From Pelomonas baiyunensis (GTDB lineage: Bacteria; Pseudomonadota; Gammaproteobacteria; Burkholderiales; Burkholderiaceae_C): a stretch of 64,000 nucleotides of DNA. The translations under genes and the position numbers were made by a program. Shown here piece by piece: positions 19,527-28,278 of the stretch. The first letter of the stretch is position 1. Each line of letters opens with the position of its first letter. The DNA is taken from positions 310,001 to 374,000 of the forward strand of contig NZ_JBIGIB010000002.1 in assembly GCF_043555935.1 (NCBI RefSeq), in the 5' to 3' direction. The notes under the pieces are model-generated. The model was not told where the DNA came from and searched no databases. It saw only the letters and a list, made by a program, of their open reading frames with translations.

Positions 19527-20738
19527 ATGAACGAAATCTTCAACGCTTTGCTGAACTGGCTGGAACACGGCCTGGCTGATTTCAGCATTTGGCAGCTGGT
19601 GGTCTACACGCTGGTTGTGACCCACATCACGATCGCTTCTGTCACGATCTTCCTGCATCGCGCTCAGGCACACCGCGCGCTGGATCTCGGGCCGATCCCG
19701 TCGCACTTTTTCCGTTTCTGGTTGTGGCTGACTACGGGCATGGTCACCAAAGAGTGGGTGGCCATCCACCGCAAGCACCACGCCAAGTGCGAGACCGAGG
19801 AAGATCCCCACAGCCCGCAAACTCGCGGCCTGAAGAAGGTGCTGGCCGAAGGTGCTGAGTTGTATCGCGCCGAAGCCAAGAACATGGAAACCATGGAGAA
19901 GTACAGCCGTGGCGTGCCCGATGACTGGATCGAGCGCAACCTGTACACCAAGCGCAGCTGGCAAGGCATCGTGCTGATGCTGATTATCAACATGACCCTG
20001 TTCGGTGCGCTGGGTGCCACGATTTGGGCGATTCAGATGGCGTGGATTCCCGTCTGGGCGGCCGGCGTGGTGAACGGCATCGGCCACTACTGGGGCTACC
20101 GCAATTTCGAGGCGCCCGATGCTTCGACCAACCTGACGCCGTGGACGCTGATCATCGGCGGCGAAGAACTGCACAACAACCACCACACCTACCCGACCTC
20201 GGCCAAGTTCTCGGTGAAGCCGTACGAGTTCGACATCGGCTGGATGTACATCCGCATCCTGGAGACGCTGGGCTGGGCCAAGGTGCGCAAGACCGCTCCG
20301 AAGCTGAGCTTGGGCGAAGTGAAGCCGGCTGACGCCCGCACGCTGGAGGCGCTGATTGCCAACCGCTACGAAGTGATGGCCAGCTACGCCCGCGACCTCA
20401 AGGCCGCTTGCGCCGCAGAGCTGGCCAAGATCAAGGCCGAAGGTGGCAAGCACAGCGAGCGGTTCGCCCAATTCAAGCAAGCCAAGCGTTGGCTGCACCG
20501 GGACGTGGATCGCATCCCGGCGGATGTGCGTGGCGACTTGGCCGGTGCCCGTGCGGCGAGCCCGGTCATCGACAAGCTGGTGGTGATGCGCGAAGAGCTG
20601 CGTCAGCTGTGGACGCGTACCAATGTCTCGGCTGAGCAGCTGGTGGCTGATCTGCAGGCCTGGTGCCGTCGCGCTGAAGAAAGCGGCATCGCCGAGCTGC
20701 AGGCCTTCTCCATGCGTCTGCGCGCCGCGCACGCCTGA
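19527..20738 (+). CDS. Membrane fatty-acid (acyl-CoA type) desaturase
   Basis: A 403-residue di-iron desaturase of the inner membrane that would insert a cis double bond into acyl chains. The three histidine boxes are intact: HRAQAH at residues 44-49, HRKHH at 81-85 and HNNHH at about 216-220. Hydrophobic spans lie near 20-43, 61-75 and 150-185. After the last box a soluble, charged helical extension of about 150 residues completes the protein, longer than in minimal SCD-like enzymes but usual in the proteobacterial delta-9 group. A strong terminator follows 22 bases after the stop, so the gene is monocistronic. Regiospecificity is inferred, not shown. Confidence 0.92.
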   Translation: MNEIFNALLNWLEHGLADFSIWQLVVYTLVVTHITIASVTIFLHRAQAHRALDLGPIPSHFFRFWLWLTTGMVTKEWVAIHRKHHAKCETEEDPHSPQTRGLKKVLAEGAELYRAEAKNMETMEKYSRGVPDDWIERNLYTKRSWQGIVLMLIINMTLFGALGATIWAIQMAWIPVWAAGVVNGIGHYWGYRNFEAPDASTNLTPWTLIIGGEELHNNHHTYPTSAKFSVKPYEFDIGWMYIRILETLGWAKVRKTAPKLSLGEVKPADARTLEALIANRYEVMASYARDLKAACAAELAKIKAEGGKHSERFAQFKQAKRWLHRDVDRIPADVRGDLAGARAASPVIDKLVVMREELRQLWTRTNVSAEQLVADLQAWCRRAEESGIAELQAFSMRLRAAHA

Positions 20739-20759
20739 GGCCTGCGTTTTCCGGATGTA

Positions 20760-20788
20760 AAGGGCGCCCAAGCGGGCGCCCTTTTTTC
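20760..20788 (+). terminator. Rho-independent terminator of the desaturase gene
   Basis: AAGGGCGCCC and GGGCGCCCTT form a perfect 10-bp stem around an AAGC loop and run directly into a T-tract (TTTTCTT). Confidence 0.9.
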
Positions 20789-20841
20789 TTGCGCCGCGCC
20801 TAGACTTGGCTCTGTTCGTTCACTGGCTTGTGAGGTTTGAC

Positions 20842-21342
20842 ATGCGGTATTTCACCTTGTCGGCTGTGGTGGCTGCGTCGCTGCTCTCGGTGTCGGGGGA
20901 TGCGATGGCGGGCGTGAAGGTGAGCTTTGTGCAGCCTGAGCGGTTTGTGGACATCAAGGACAACCAGGGGTTCCGCGACTTGGCGGTGTTGCCGTCGCTG
21001 GAGCGGTTTCTGGTTGCGGGGTTTGAAAAATATCTTCCCGGCAGGGATGTGGCAGTCGAGGTCATCGATGTCGACCTGGCGGGTGATGTGGAGCCGATTG
21101 GGCATCGCGGGCAGTGGTTGCGGGTGATGCGCCCCATCACCTCGCCGGCCGTGACCTTCAAGTACACGGTGCGTCTGGGCGGGGAGGTGGTGCAGCAGGC
21201 CGAGGTTCGGCTGCGCGACATGAACTACCAAGACGGATTCAATCCGTTTGTCGGGAGTGAGCCGCTGGCGTACGAGAATCGGATGCTGGATCGCTGGTTC
21301 CAGCGCGAGTTGGCGCCTGCGGTGGCGACGTTGGGGCGCTGA
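20842..21342 (+). CDS. DUF3016 secreted protein
   Basis: A 166-residue protein with a signal peptide (TLSAVVAASLLSVSGDAMA, cleavage near residue 22) and then a beta-rich DUF3016 domain, recognisable from VSFVQPERFVDIKDN at the mature N-terminus. Family proteins are periplasmic or lipoprotein-like and of unknown function. Gene usage looks slightly less GC-biased than neighbours (tttgaaaaatat around 21022), but not enough to argue for transfer. The ATG at 20842 is chosen because it places the signal peptide at the N-terminus. A bidirectional terminator separates it from rpmG. Confidence 0.85.
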   Translation: MRYFTLSAVVAASLLSVSGDAMAGVKVSFVQPERFVDIKDNQGFRDLAVLPSLERFLVAGFEKYLPGRDVAVEVIDVDLAGDVEPIGHRGQWLRVMRPITSPAVTFKYTVRLGGEVVQQAEVRLRDMNYQDGFNPFVGSEPLAYENRMLDRWFQRELAPAVATLGR

Positions 21343-21385
21343 TCGGGCCGTTCAGTGGCGCCGCCCCGGGAGCGGCTGGAGAAGA

Positions 21386-21420
21386 AAAAACCCGCCAGCG
21401 TTGCCGCTTGGCGGGTTTTT
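21386..21420. terminator. Bidirectional rho-independent terminator
   Basis: A 12-bp stem (AAAAACCCGCCA with TGGCGGGTTTTT) lies between the convergent DUF3016 and rpmG genes. A- and T-runs flank both sides, so it can stop transcription from either direction. Confidence 0.88.
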
Positions 21421-21457
21421 GATGTGAGCGACCGGCGCGTGCCAGGTCGATCGAACA

Positions 21458-21628
21458 TCACTTCAGCTTGATTTCCTTGTACAGCACGTGCTTGCGTGCC
21501 TTCGGATCAAACTTCATGAATTCCAGCTTTTCGGGCGTGGTCTTCTTGTTCTTGTTGGTCGTGTAGAAGTGGCCAGTGCCCGCGGTGGACTCCAGCTTGA
21601 TCTTTTCGCGGCCGCCTTTGGATGCCAT
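21458..21628 (-). CDS. rpmG: 50S ribosomal protein L33
   Basis: A 56-residue basic protein of the large ribosomal subunit near the E site. The sequence begins MASKGGREKIKLES and ends YKEIKLK, the standard L33 termini. It has no cysteines, so this is the zinc-independent (C-minus) form. It is the second gene of the rpmB-rpmG operon, 34 bases after L28. Confidence 0.96.
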   Translation of the reverse strand: MASKGGREKIKLESTAGTGHFYTTNKNKKTTPEKLEFMKFDPKARKHVLYKEIKLK

Positions 21629-21662
21629 GGTCGTATTCCTTCAGTAGGTCAGTGAGCGGCGA

Positions 21663-21896
21663 TCAGAGCTCGCCCTTGGCGCGCAGATCGGCGACGACTT
21701 GGTCGATGCCGACCTTGTCGATCAAACGCAGAGCGGCGTTCGAGATGCGCAGGCGAACCCAGCGGTTTTCCGATTCCACAAAGAAACGGCGGTATTGCAG
21801 GTTCGGCAGGAACCGACGCTTGGTTTTGTTGTTGGCGTGGGAAACATTGTTCCCGACCATGGGCTTCTTGCCCGTGACTTGACAGACGCGTGCCAT
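21663..21896 (-). CDS. rpmB: 50S ribosomal protein L28
   Basis: A 77-residue ribosomal protein with the hallmark start MARVCQVTGKKPMVGNNVSH and the core RRFLPNLQYRRFFVESE. The start is placed at this conserved Met rather than an upstream in-frame one; CGGAGAAGCG supplies the ribosome site. It is first in the rpmB-rpmG operon, the arrangement found across proteobacteria. Confidence 0.97.
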   Translation of the reverse strand: MARVCQVTGKKPMVGNNVSHANNKTKRRFLPNLQYRRFFVESENRWVRLRISNAALRLIDKVGIDQVVADLRAKGEL

Positions 21897-22024
21897 GACG
21901 CTTCTCCGGTTTGACTTCTTTGACCAGTCACTCCGCACGATGCGAAGCGACCCTTTGACCGCAAATGCCTGCTAAATCCGAAACCTAGGTTCCGAACGCG
22001 ATCCATCCGGCAGGCAAGCCCGCG

Positions 22025-22053
22025 AGTATAGCGGAAAACCCCGGCATTGGCCA
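22025..22053 (-). promoter_or_regulatory. Candidate sigma-70 promoter of rpmB-rpmG
   Basis: On the minus strand TGGCCA (-35) and TATACT (-10) are separated by 17 bases, about 130 bases ahead of the rpmB ATG, leaving a long leader. The -10 matches consensus in 5 of 6 positions and the -35 in 4. Confidence 0.5.
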
Positions 22054-22073
22054 GTCGCGGCTGGCTCGAGCCG

Positions 22074-23033
22074 TCAGCCCTGCTCTTGCTCCAGGAATCG
22101 CTGGGCATCCAGTGCCGCCATGCAGCCGGTGCCGGCGCTGGTGATGGCTTGGCGGTAGACATGGTCCTGCACGTCGCCGGCAGCGAAGATGCCCGGCACG
22201 CTGGTCATGGTGGCGAAGCCGTTCAGGCCGCTGCGGGTGACGATGTAGCCGTCCTTCATCTCCAACTGGCCCTTGAAGATGTCGGTGTTGGGCTGGTGGC
22301 CGATGGCGATGAAGCAGCCGTGCACGGCGATGTCGGCCTTGCTGCCGTCCTGAACGTTGACCGTGCGCACGCCTGTCACGCCGGAGGCGTCGCCCAGCAC
22401 CTCGTCGAGTTGCTGGAACAGGTGCAGCTTCATCTTGCCGGCGGCGACTTTCTCCATCAGCTTGTCGACCAGGATGGGCTCGGCGCGGAACTTGTCGCGG
22501 CGATGGATCAGGTGCACGGTGCTGGCGATGTTGGACAGGTACAGCGCCTCTTCCACGGCCGTGTTGCCGCCGCCCACCACGCACACCTCTTGGCCGCGGT
22601 AGAAGAAGCCGTCGCAGGTGGCGCAGCCGCTCACGCCGCGGCCCATCAAGGCCTGCTCGGACTCCAGCCCCAGGTATTTGGCCGAGGCGCCGGTCGCGAT
22701 GATCAGCGCGTCGCAGGTGTAGGTGGCGCTGTCGCCGGTGAGCGTGAAGGGGCGCTTGGAGAAATCGACGCTGTTGATGTGGTCGTACACCAATTGCGTC
22801 TGGAAGCGCTCGGCGTGTTGCTGGAAGCGCTGCATCAACTCGGGGCCTTGCACGCCCATGACGTCGGCCGGCCAGTTGTCGACTTCGGTGGTGGTCATGA
22901 GCTGGCCGCCCTGGGCCATGCCCGTGATCAGCGTGGGCTTGAGGTTGGCGCGCGCGGCGTAAATGGCGGCGGTGTAACCAGCCGGGCCGGAGCCGAGGAT
23001 GAGCAGGCCGTGGTGTTGGGTCGTTGCAGTCAT
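22074..23033 (-). CDS. trxB: Thioredoxin reductase
   Basis: A 319-residue FAD/NADPH enzyme that reduces thioredoxin in the cytoplasm. The FAD loop GSGPAGYTAA is at residues 14-23, the redox pair is in CATCDG (Cys137 and Cys140), the NADPH loop GGGNTAVEEALYLS follows, and the C-terminal GIFAAGDVQD closes the FAD site. Length is typical (E. coli 321). It is divergent from a Crp/Fnr-family gene across 161 bases containing a palindrome, raising the possibility of shared regulation. Confidence 0.97.
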   Translation of the reverse strand: MTATTQHHGLLILGSGPAGYTAAIYAARANLKPTLITGMAQGGQLMTTTEVDNWPADVMGVQGPELMQRFQQHAERFQTQLVYDHINSVDFSKRPFTLTGDSATYTCDALIIATGASAKYLGLESEQALMGRGVSGCATCDGFFYRGQEVCVVGGGNTAVEEALYLSNIASTVHLIHRRDKFRAEPILVDKLMEKVAAGKMKLHLFQQLDEVLGDASGVTGVRTVNVQDGSKADIAVHGCFIAIGHQPNTDIFKGQLEMKDGYIVTRSGLNGFATMTSVPGIFAAGDVQDHVYRQAITSAGTGCMAALDAQRFLEQEQG

Positions 23034-23057
23034 GGCGGGCAGGTGGTGGCGACTGGG

Positions 23058-23071
23058 GCGCTTGCAAGCGC
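23058..23071. promoter_or_regulatory. Perfect 14-bp palindrome between trxB and the Crp/Fnr gene
   Basis: GCGCTTGCAAGCGC is fully self-complementary, and one half (GCAAGCGCT) recurs at 23106-23114. A second small inverted repeat, GTGCA-AAA-TGCAC, is at 23122-23134. Its position between two divergent starts suggests an operator; the binding protein is unknown. Confidence 0.45.
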
Positions 23072-23194
23072 TGCCGAGGTGAAAACCCCAAGCTCAAGCA
23101 TGGAAGCAAGCGCTGTCAGATGTGCAAAATGCACGCCATTCTAGGCAGGCGGCTTTGCGGTCGTCGGGCCGTCTTGCAAACCTGGAGATTGCAT

Positions 23195-23863
23195 ATGGCG
23201 ATGATTTCCAACCTGGACCTGATCCGCCGGGTTCCGCTGTTTTCCATGCTGACCACCGATCAGGCCCAGTCCATCGCTGACAGCGTCGTCAAGCGCCGCT
23301 TCAAGCGCGGCGAACTGATCGTGGAGCAGGGCACCAAGTCCAACGCGCTGTTCATCCTGCTTAACGGCCGTGCGCGCGTGCTGACGGCCGACCAACGGGG
23401 CCGCGAGGTCATCCTGGCCGTGCTGCAGTCGGGCGATTACGTGGGCGAAATGAGCCTGATCGACAACGAGCCGCACTCCGCCAGCGTGCGGGCTGAAGTG
23501 CAGACCGACATGCTGGTGCTGGGCCGCATGGAATTTGCGCGCTGCCTGCCTGAAAGCAGCAGCCTGGCCTACGGCATCTTGCGCGGCTTGGTGGCGCGGC
23601 TGCGCAACGCCGACCGCCAGATCGAATCGCTGGCACTGCTCGACGTGTACGGCCGCGTGGCCCGCACCCTGCTGGACATGGCTGAAGACGAAAAGGGCAT
23701 CAAGATCATTCGCGGCAAGGTGTCCCGTCAGGACATGGCCAAGGTGGTGGGTGCGTCGCGCGAAATGGTCAGCCGCGTGATGAAGGATCTGGAAGAGCGC
23801 GGCGTCATCGAGACGCTGGAGAACGGTTCGGTCGTCATCAAGGAACGCCTGACGCATGACTGA
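23195..23863 (+). CDS. Crp/Fnr-family transcriptional regulator
   Basis: A 222-residue cyclic-nucleotide-domain regulator. Residues 10-125 form the beta-roll (GELIVEQGTKSNALFILLNGRARV, then GDYVGEMSLIDNEPHSASV), followed by a long dimer helix and a C-terminal winged helix with VSRQDMAKVVGASREMVSRVMKDLEERG. There is no N-terminal Cys cluster, so it is not a classical oxygen-sensing FNR. The GEMSLID segment and the lack of a full cAMP phosphate-binding pocket leave the ligand open; Clp-like c-di-GMP sensing is possible. GGAG 9 bases before the ATG at 23195 supports the start. It is separated from ftsK by 74 bases. Confidence 0.9.
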   Translation: MAMISNLDLIRRVPLFSMLTTDQAQSIADSVVKRRFKRGELIVEQGTKSNALFILLNGRARVLTADQRGREVILAVLQSGDYVGEMSLIDNEPHSASVRAEVQTDMLVLGRMEFARCLPESSSLAYGILRGLVARLRNADRQIESLALLDVYGRVARTLLDMAEDEKGIKIIRGKVSRQDMAKVVGASREMVSRVMKDLEERGVIETLENGSVVIKERLTHD

Positions 23864-23925
23864 AGCCGGGCCGCGGCCGTGAGGTCGCGGCGCCGTGTCC
23901 CACGCCAGCGCCTGGCCGTGCGGGC

Positions 23926-23931
23926 CACAAT
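23926..23931 (+). promoter_or_regulatory. Candidate -10 element adjacent to the ftsK start
   Basis: CACAAT ends 6 bases before the ftsK ATG. There is no Shine-Dalgarno sequence in the gap, so a leaderless start is possible. Confidence 0.3.
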
Positions 23932-23937
23932 GGCGGT

Positions 23938-26319
23938 ATGAGTTTTCCCTTGGGTTCCCTTTTGGGCGGCGAGGGCGGCCCCGGCGATGCCGGTGCGCCT
24001 GCCAAAACGCCGCGTCGCCCCACAGCCCGGCGTGAAGCCGCGCCGGTGCCGTCGCCTGCGGCGCGGCTGCTGCGCACCCCCCTTTGGTTGGCCTTGACGG
24101 CCTTGGTGCTCGCGCTGTTCGTGCTGGCGATGGCCACGCACGACCTGCGAGACGCCGCGTTCAGCAACAGCGGTCAGCGCGAGTTGGTGGGCAACCGTGT
24201 GGGCAGCCTGGGGGCCTGGTTGTCCGACGGGCTGCTGTTCCTGTTCGGTTTCTCCGCCTGGTGGTGGCCGCTGCTGGCCCTGCGCGCCTGGCTGCGCGGG
24301 CTGGCGGGCTTGTTGCGGCATGACGTAGCAGACCCCGTGCAGTGGACCCAGCGCCTGCGCTGGTGGGCGGGTGTCGCCCTACTGATTGGCGCCAGCTGCG
24401 CGCTGGAATGGAGTCGCCTCTACGCCTTGGAAGCGCGTCTGCCCGGGCATGCTGGTGGCTTGCTGGGGTATTCGCTGGGGCCGTGGGGCATGAAGCTGCT
24501 GGGGTTCGCGGGCTCCGGCGTGGTCTGGATCGTTCTGCTGCTGACGGGCCTGTCGTGGGCTTTCCGCTTCTCGTGGGGCGCCGTGGCCGAGCGCATTGGC
24601 GAGCGCCTGGAGCAGCTACGCGAGCAGCGCCTGGAGCGCCGCGAACTGCGGGCCGACCAAAAGGCGGGCGAGCAGGCAGTGAAGGAGCGCGAGCAAGAGG
24701 TAGAGGTCGAGCGCCAAATCGAGCGCCAAGTCGAAGCCGAGCACGCACCCCTGGTGATCGAAACGCCCGTGGTCGAGGTGCCGCAGTCCACCCGCGTGGC
24801 CAAGGAACGTCAGCAGACGCTCTTCGTCGATGCCGGTGACGCCAAGCTGCCCCAGGTGGACCTGCTCGACGCGGCGCCGGGCCGGCAGGAGACCGTGACG
24901 CCCGAGTCGCTGGAAATGACCAGCCGTCTGATCGAGAAGAAGTTGCGCGACTTCGGCGTCGAAGTGCATGTGGTGGCCGCCCAGCCGGGGCCGGTCATCA
25001 CCCGTTACGAAATCGAACCCGCCACGGGCGTGAAAGGCTCGCAAGTGGTCAACCTCGCCAAGGACCTCGCGCGTTCCTTGAGCCTGGTGTCGATTCGCGT
25101 GGTGGAAACCATTCCTGGCAAGAACTACATGGCGCTGGAGCTGCCGAATGCGCGGCGCCAGACCATCCGGCTGTCCGAAATCCTCGGCTCGCAGGTCTAT
25201 GCGGACGCGGCGTCGCAGCTCACCATGGGCTTGGGCAAAGACATCGTCGGTGCGCCGGTGGTGGCCGACCTGGCCAAGATGCCGCACTGCCTGGTGGCCG
25301 GCACCACCGGTTCGGGCAAGTCGGTCGGCATCAACGCCATGATCCTGAGCCTGCTCTACAAGGCCGAGGCGCGCGATGTGCGGCTGATCCTCATCGACCC
25401 GAAGATGCTGGAAATGAGCGTCTACGAGGGCATCCCGCACCTGCTGGCGCCAGTCGTGACCGACATGAAGCAGGCTGGCAACGCGCTGAACTGGTGCGTG
25501 GGCGAGATGGAGCGGCGCTACAAGCTCATGTCCAAGATGGGCGTGCGCAACCTGGCGGGCTACAACAAGAAGATCGACGAAGCCAAGGCCAACGGCCAGA
25601 GCATCCCCAACCCGTTCAGCCTCACGCCCGAAGAGCCCGAGCCGCTGGAACGCCTGCCGTTCATCGTCGTCGTCATCGACGAGTTGGCCGACCTTATGAT
25701 GGTCGTGGGCAAGAAGATCGAAGAACTGATCGCACGTCTTGCCCAGAAGGCCCGGGCTGCTGGCATCCACCTCGTGCTGGCCACGCAGCGCCCGTCGGTG
25801 GACGTGATCACCGGCCTGATCAAGGCCAACATCCCCACGCGCTTGTCCTTCCAGGTCAGCTCCAAGATCGACAGCCGCACCATCCTCGACCAGATGGGCG
25901 CCGAAGCGTTGCTGGGCATGGGCGACATGCTCTACATGCCCTCCGGCACCGGTTTGCCGATCCGCGTGCACGGCGCCTTCGTCAGCGATGACGAAGTGCA
26001 CCGTGTGGTGGAGTACATCAAGTCCCAGGGCGAGCCCAATTACATCGAGGGCATTCTGGAGGGCGGCGTGCTCGACGACATGGGCGGCGAGGCCCCGGCA
26101 CCGGGCGAGTCCGCCGGTGAGGCCGACCCGATGTACGACCAGGCCGTGGCCATCGTGCTGCAGCACCGCAAGGCGTCGATTTCGCTGGTGCAGCGGCACC
26201 TGCGCATCGGCTACAACCGCGCGGCGCGGTTGCTCGAGCAGATGGAAAAGTCAGGCCTCGTGGGCGCTCTGGCCGCCAATGGCAGCCGTGAACTGATCGT
26301 GCCCAAGCGGGACGAGTGA
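23938..26319 (+). CDS. ftsK: DNA translocase FtsK
   Basis: A 793-residue septal DNA pump that resolves and segregates chromosome termini during division. Four membrane helices occupy about residues 45-70, 95-120, 140-160 and 180-205. A charged linker with Glu/Arg repeats follows (220-270), then the RecA-like motor with Walker A GTTGSGKS near residue 457 and Walker B VVVIDELADLMMV near 580. The C-terminal gamma winged helix (YDQAVAIVLQHRKASISLVQ and on) reads KOPS sites. The linker is short compared with the 1329-residue E. coli protein, as is usual for this class. lolA follows after 10 bases and rarA overlaps lolA, reproducing the conserved ftsK-lolA-rarA order. Confidence 0.96.
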   Translation: MSFPLGSLLGGEGGPGDAGAPAKTPRRPTARREAAPVPSPAARLLRTPLWLALTALVLALFVLAMATHDLRDAAFSNSGQRELVGNRVGSLGAWLSDGLLFLFGFSAWWWPLLALRAWLRGLAGLLRHDVADPVQWTQRLRWWAGVALLIGASCALEWSRLYALEARLPGHAGGLLGYSLGPWGMKLLGFAGSGVVWIVLLLTGLSWAFRFSWGAVAERIGERLEQLREQRLERRELRADQKAGEQAVKEREQEVEVERQIERQVEAEHAPLVIETPVVEVPQSTRVAKERQQTLFVDAGDAKLPQVDLLDAAPGRQETVTPESLEMTSRLIEKKLRDFGVEVHVVAAQPGPVITRYEIEPATGVKGSQVVNLAKDLARSLSLVSIRVVETIPGKNYMALELPNARRQTIRLSEILGSQVYADAASQLTMGLGKDIVGAPVVADLAKMPHCLVAGTTGSGKSVGINAMILSLLYKAEARDVRLILIDPKMLEMSVYEGIPHLLAPVVTDMKQAGNALNWCVGEMERRYKLMSKMGVRNLAGYNKKIDEAKANGQSIPNPFSLTPEEPEPLERLPFIVVVIDELADLMMVVGKKIEELIARLAQKARAAGIHLVLATQRPSVDVITGLIKANIPTRLSFQVSSKIDSRTILDQMGAEALLGMGDMLYMPSGTGLPIRVHGAFVSDDEVHRVVEYIKSQGEPNYIEGILEGGVLDDMGGEAPAPGESAGEADPMYDQAVAIVLQHRKASISLVQRHLRIGYNRAARLLEQMEKSGLVGALAANGSRELIVPKRDE

Positions 26320-26329
26320 AGCAAAACCC

Positions 26330-26944
26330 ATGAATGGCATGAAAGCTCTGTTGTTGACCGGCCTGCTGGCCACGGCCGGCCTGGCCCATGCGGACGCGGT
26401 GGATGCCCTGCGAGAGTTCTCGCGCGACGTGAAGAGCGGCAAGGCCAGCTTCACGCAGACCGTGACGTCGCCGGACGGCAAGCGCAAGAAACTGTCCTCG
26501 GGCAGTTTCGAGTTCCAGCGCCCCAACCAGTTCCGCTTCGCGTACACCAAGCCCTTCGAGCAGGTGATCGTGGCGGACGGCCACAAGGTCTGGATCTTTG
26601 ACGCGGATCTGAACCAAGCCAGCTCGCGCAAGCTGGGCGATGCACTCGGTGCCACGCCGGCGGCTTTGCTCGCGGGCAGCCAGATCGAGCGGGACTTCAC
26701 GCTGAAGGCGCAGCCTGCCGAGGCTGGGCTGGAGTGGGTGCAGGCCACGCCCAAGCAGGCGGAATCCACGGTGCAGAGCCTGCGCCTGGCCTTCAAGGGC
26801 AAGGAATTGGCGGTGATGGAAATCGTCGATGGCTTCGGCCAGCGATCGCGCCTGGACTTCAGCGGCGTGCAAACCAACGTGCCTGTGTCGGCCGAGCGCT
26901 TCCAGTTCAAGCTGCCGGCGGGTGCCGACCTGATCGAGCAGTGA
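26330..26944 (+). CDS. lolA: Outer-membrane lipoprotein carrier protein LolA
   Basis: A 204-residue periplasmic chaperone that ferries lipoproteins from LolCDE to LolB. A signal peptide (KALLLTGLLATAGLAHA) ends near residue 21, followed by the open beta-barrel fold with FSRDVKSGKASFTQTV, the FEFQRPNQFRFAY strand and KVWIFDADLNQ. It is translationally coupled: the stop TGA overlaps the GTG start of rarA. A second ATG 9 bases downstream (26339) could also serve. Confidence 0.95.
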   Translation: MNGMKALLLTGLLATAGLAHADAVDALREFSRDVKSGKASFTQTVTSPDGKRKKLSSGSFEFQRPNQFRFAYTKPFEQVIVADGHKVWIFDADLNQASSRKLGDALGATPAALLAGSQIERDFTLKAQPAEAGLEWVQATPKQAESTVQSLRLAFKGKELAVMEIVDGFGQRSRLDFSGVQTNVPVSAERFQFKLPAGADLIEQ

Positions 26945-28278
26945 GCGGCACGCTGTTCGACGACGAGCCCGTCCCCGACGCTGCCCAGGCGCCGGCTGCG
27001 CCGCTGGCGGGCATTCCGCTGGCCGAGCGCCTGCGGCCCAAGACGCTGGATGACGTCATCGGCCAGCGCCACCTGCTCGGCCCCGGCATGCCGCTGCGCG
27101 TGGCGTTCGACGCCGGCCGGCTGCACAGCATGATCCTGTGGGGTCCCCCCGGCGTGGGCAAGACGACACTGGCGCGGCTGATGGCGGGGGCGTTTGAGGC
27201 GCAGTTCATCGCCATCTCGGCGGTGCTGGGCGGCGTGAAGGAGATCCGCGAGGCCGTGGAGCGGGCCCAGGTGGCTGCAGCGCAAGGGCGCCGCACGGTC
27301 GTGTTCGTGGATGAAGTGCACCGCTTCAACAAGTCGCAGCAAGACGCCTTCCTGCCGCACGTGGAGGCGGGGCTGTTCACTTTCATCGGGGCCACCACCG
27401 AGAACCCGAGCTTCGAGGTGAACTCGGCGCTGTTGTCGCGCGCCACCGTGCAGGTGCTCAAGAGCCTGGACGCCGAAGAATTGGGGCAGCTCATCGCCCG
27501 CGGCGCCGCCGAGCTTGGCGTGCCCGCCCCCACGCCCGATGCGGCCCAGCGCCTCATTGGCTACGCCGACGGCGACGCCCGCCGGCTGCTGAATGCGTTC
27601 GACACCGCCGCCTCGCTAGCCCAAGGCGTGCAAATCGACGAGGCCTTGCTGGAGCGCGCGCTGGGCGAGCAACTGCGCCGTTACGACAAGGGCGGCGACC
27701 AGTTCTATGACGTGATCTCTGCCCTGCACAAGTCGGTGCGGGGCAGCCATCCAGACGGCGCTTTGTATTGGTTCGCCCGCATGCTCGACGGCGGTGTGGA
27801 CGCGCGCTACATCGCCCGCCGTCTCATCCGCATGGCCAGTGAAGACATCGGCCTGGCCGACCCCCGCGCCCTGCGCATCACGCTGGACGCGGCCGAGGCC
27901 TACGAGCGCCTGGGCTCGCCCGAGGGGGAGCTCGCGCTGGCCGAGGCTGTGGTCTACCTGGCCATCGCGCCCAAGTCCAACGCCGTCTACAAGGCCTTCA
28001 ACGAGGTCCGGGCCTTCATCAAGCAGGATGTGTCGCGCCCGGTGCCGGTGCACCTGCGCAACGCGCCCACCAAGCTGATGAAAGAGCTGGGCTACGGCCA
28101 CGCCTACCGCTACGCGCATGACGAGCCGCATGCCTACGCGGCCGGCGAGCAGTACCTGCCCGATGGGCTGGAAGGGCAGGGCTGGTATGCCCCCGTGCCC
28201 CGTGGCATGGAAACCAAGATTGCCGAGAAACTGGCCTTTCTGCGCCAGCTGGACGATGACGCCTCGACTCGCAGTTAG
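26941..28278 (+). CDS. rarA: Replication-associated recombination protein A
   Basis: A 445-residue AAA+ ATPase (MgsA/RarA) that acts at stalled replication forks. Visible motifs are PKTLDDVIGQRHLLG, Walker A GPPGVGKTTLARL near residue 67, Walker B VFVDEVHRFNKSQQD near 120, and the C-terminal tetramerisation region with KGGDQFYDVISALHKSVRGS and YLPDGLEGQGWY. The GTG start overlaps the lolA stop as GTGA. Its own 3' end overlaps the following binding-protein gene by 23 bases. Confidence 0.96.
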   Translation: MSGTLFDDEPVPDAAQAPAAPLAGIPLAERLRPKTLDDVIGQRHLLGPGMPLRVAFDAGRLHSMILWGPPGVGKTTLARLMAGAFEAQFIAISAVLGGVKEIREAVERAQVAAAQGRRTVVFVDEVHRFNKSQQDAFLPHVEAGLFTFIGATTENPSFEVNSALLSRATVQVLKSLDAEELGQLIARGAAELGVPAPTPDAAQRLIGYADGDARRLLNAFDTAASLAQGVQIDEALLERALGEQLRRYDKGGDQFYDVISALHKSVRGSHPDGALYWFARMLDGGVDARYIARRLIRMASEDIGLADPRALRITLDAAEAYERLGSPEGELALAEAVVYLAIAPKSNAVYKAFNEVRAFIKQDVSRPVPVHLRNAPTKLMKELGYGHAYRYAHDEPHAYAAGEQYLPDGLEGQGWYAPVPRGMETKIAEKLAFLRQLDDDASTRS

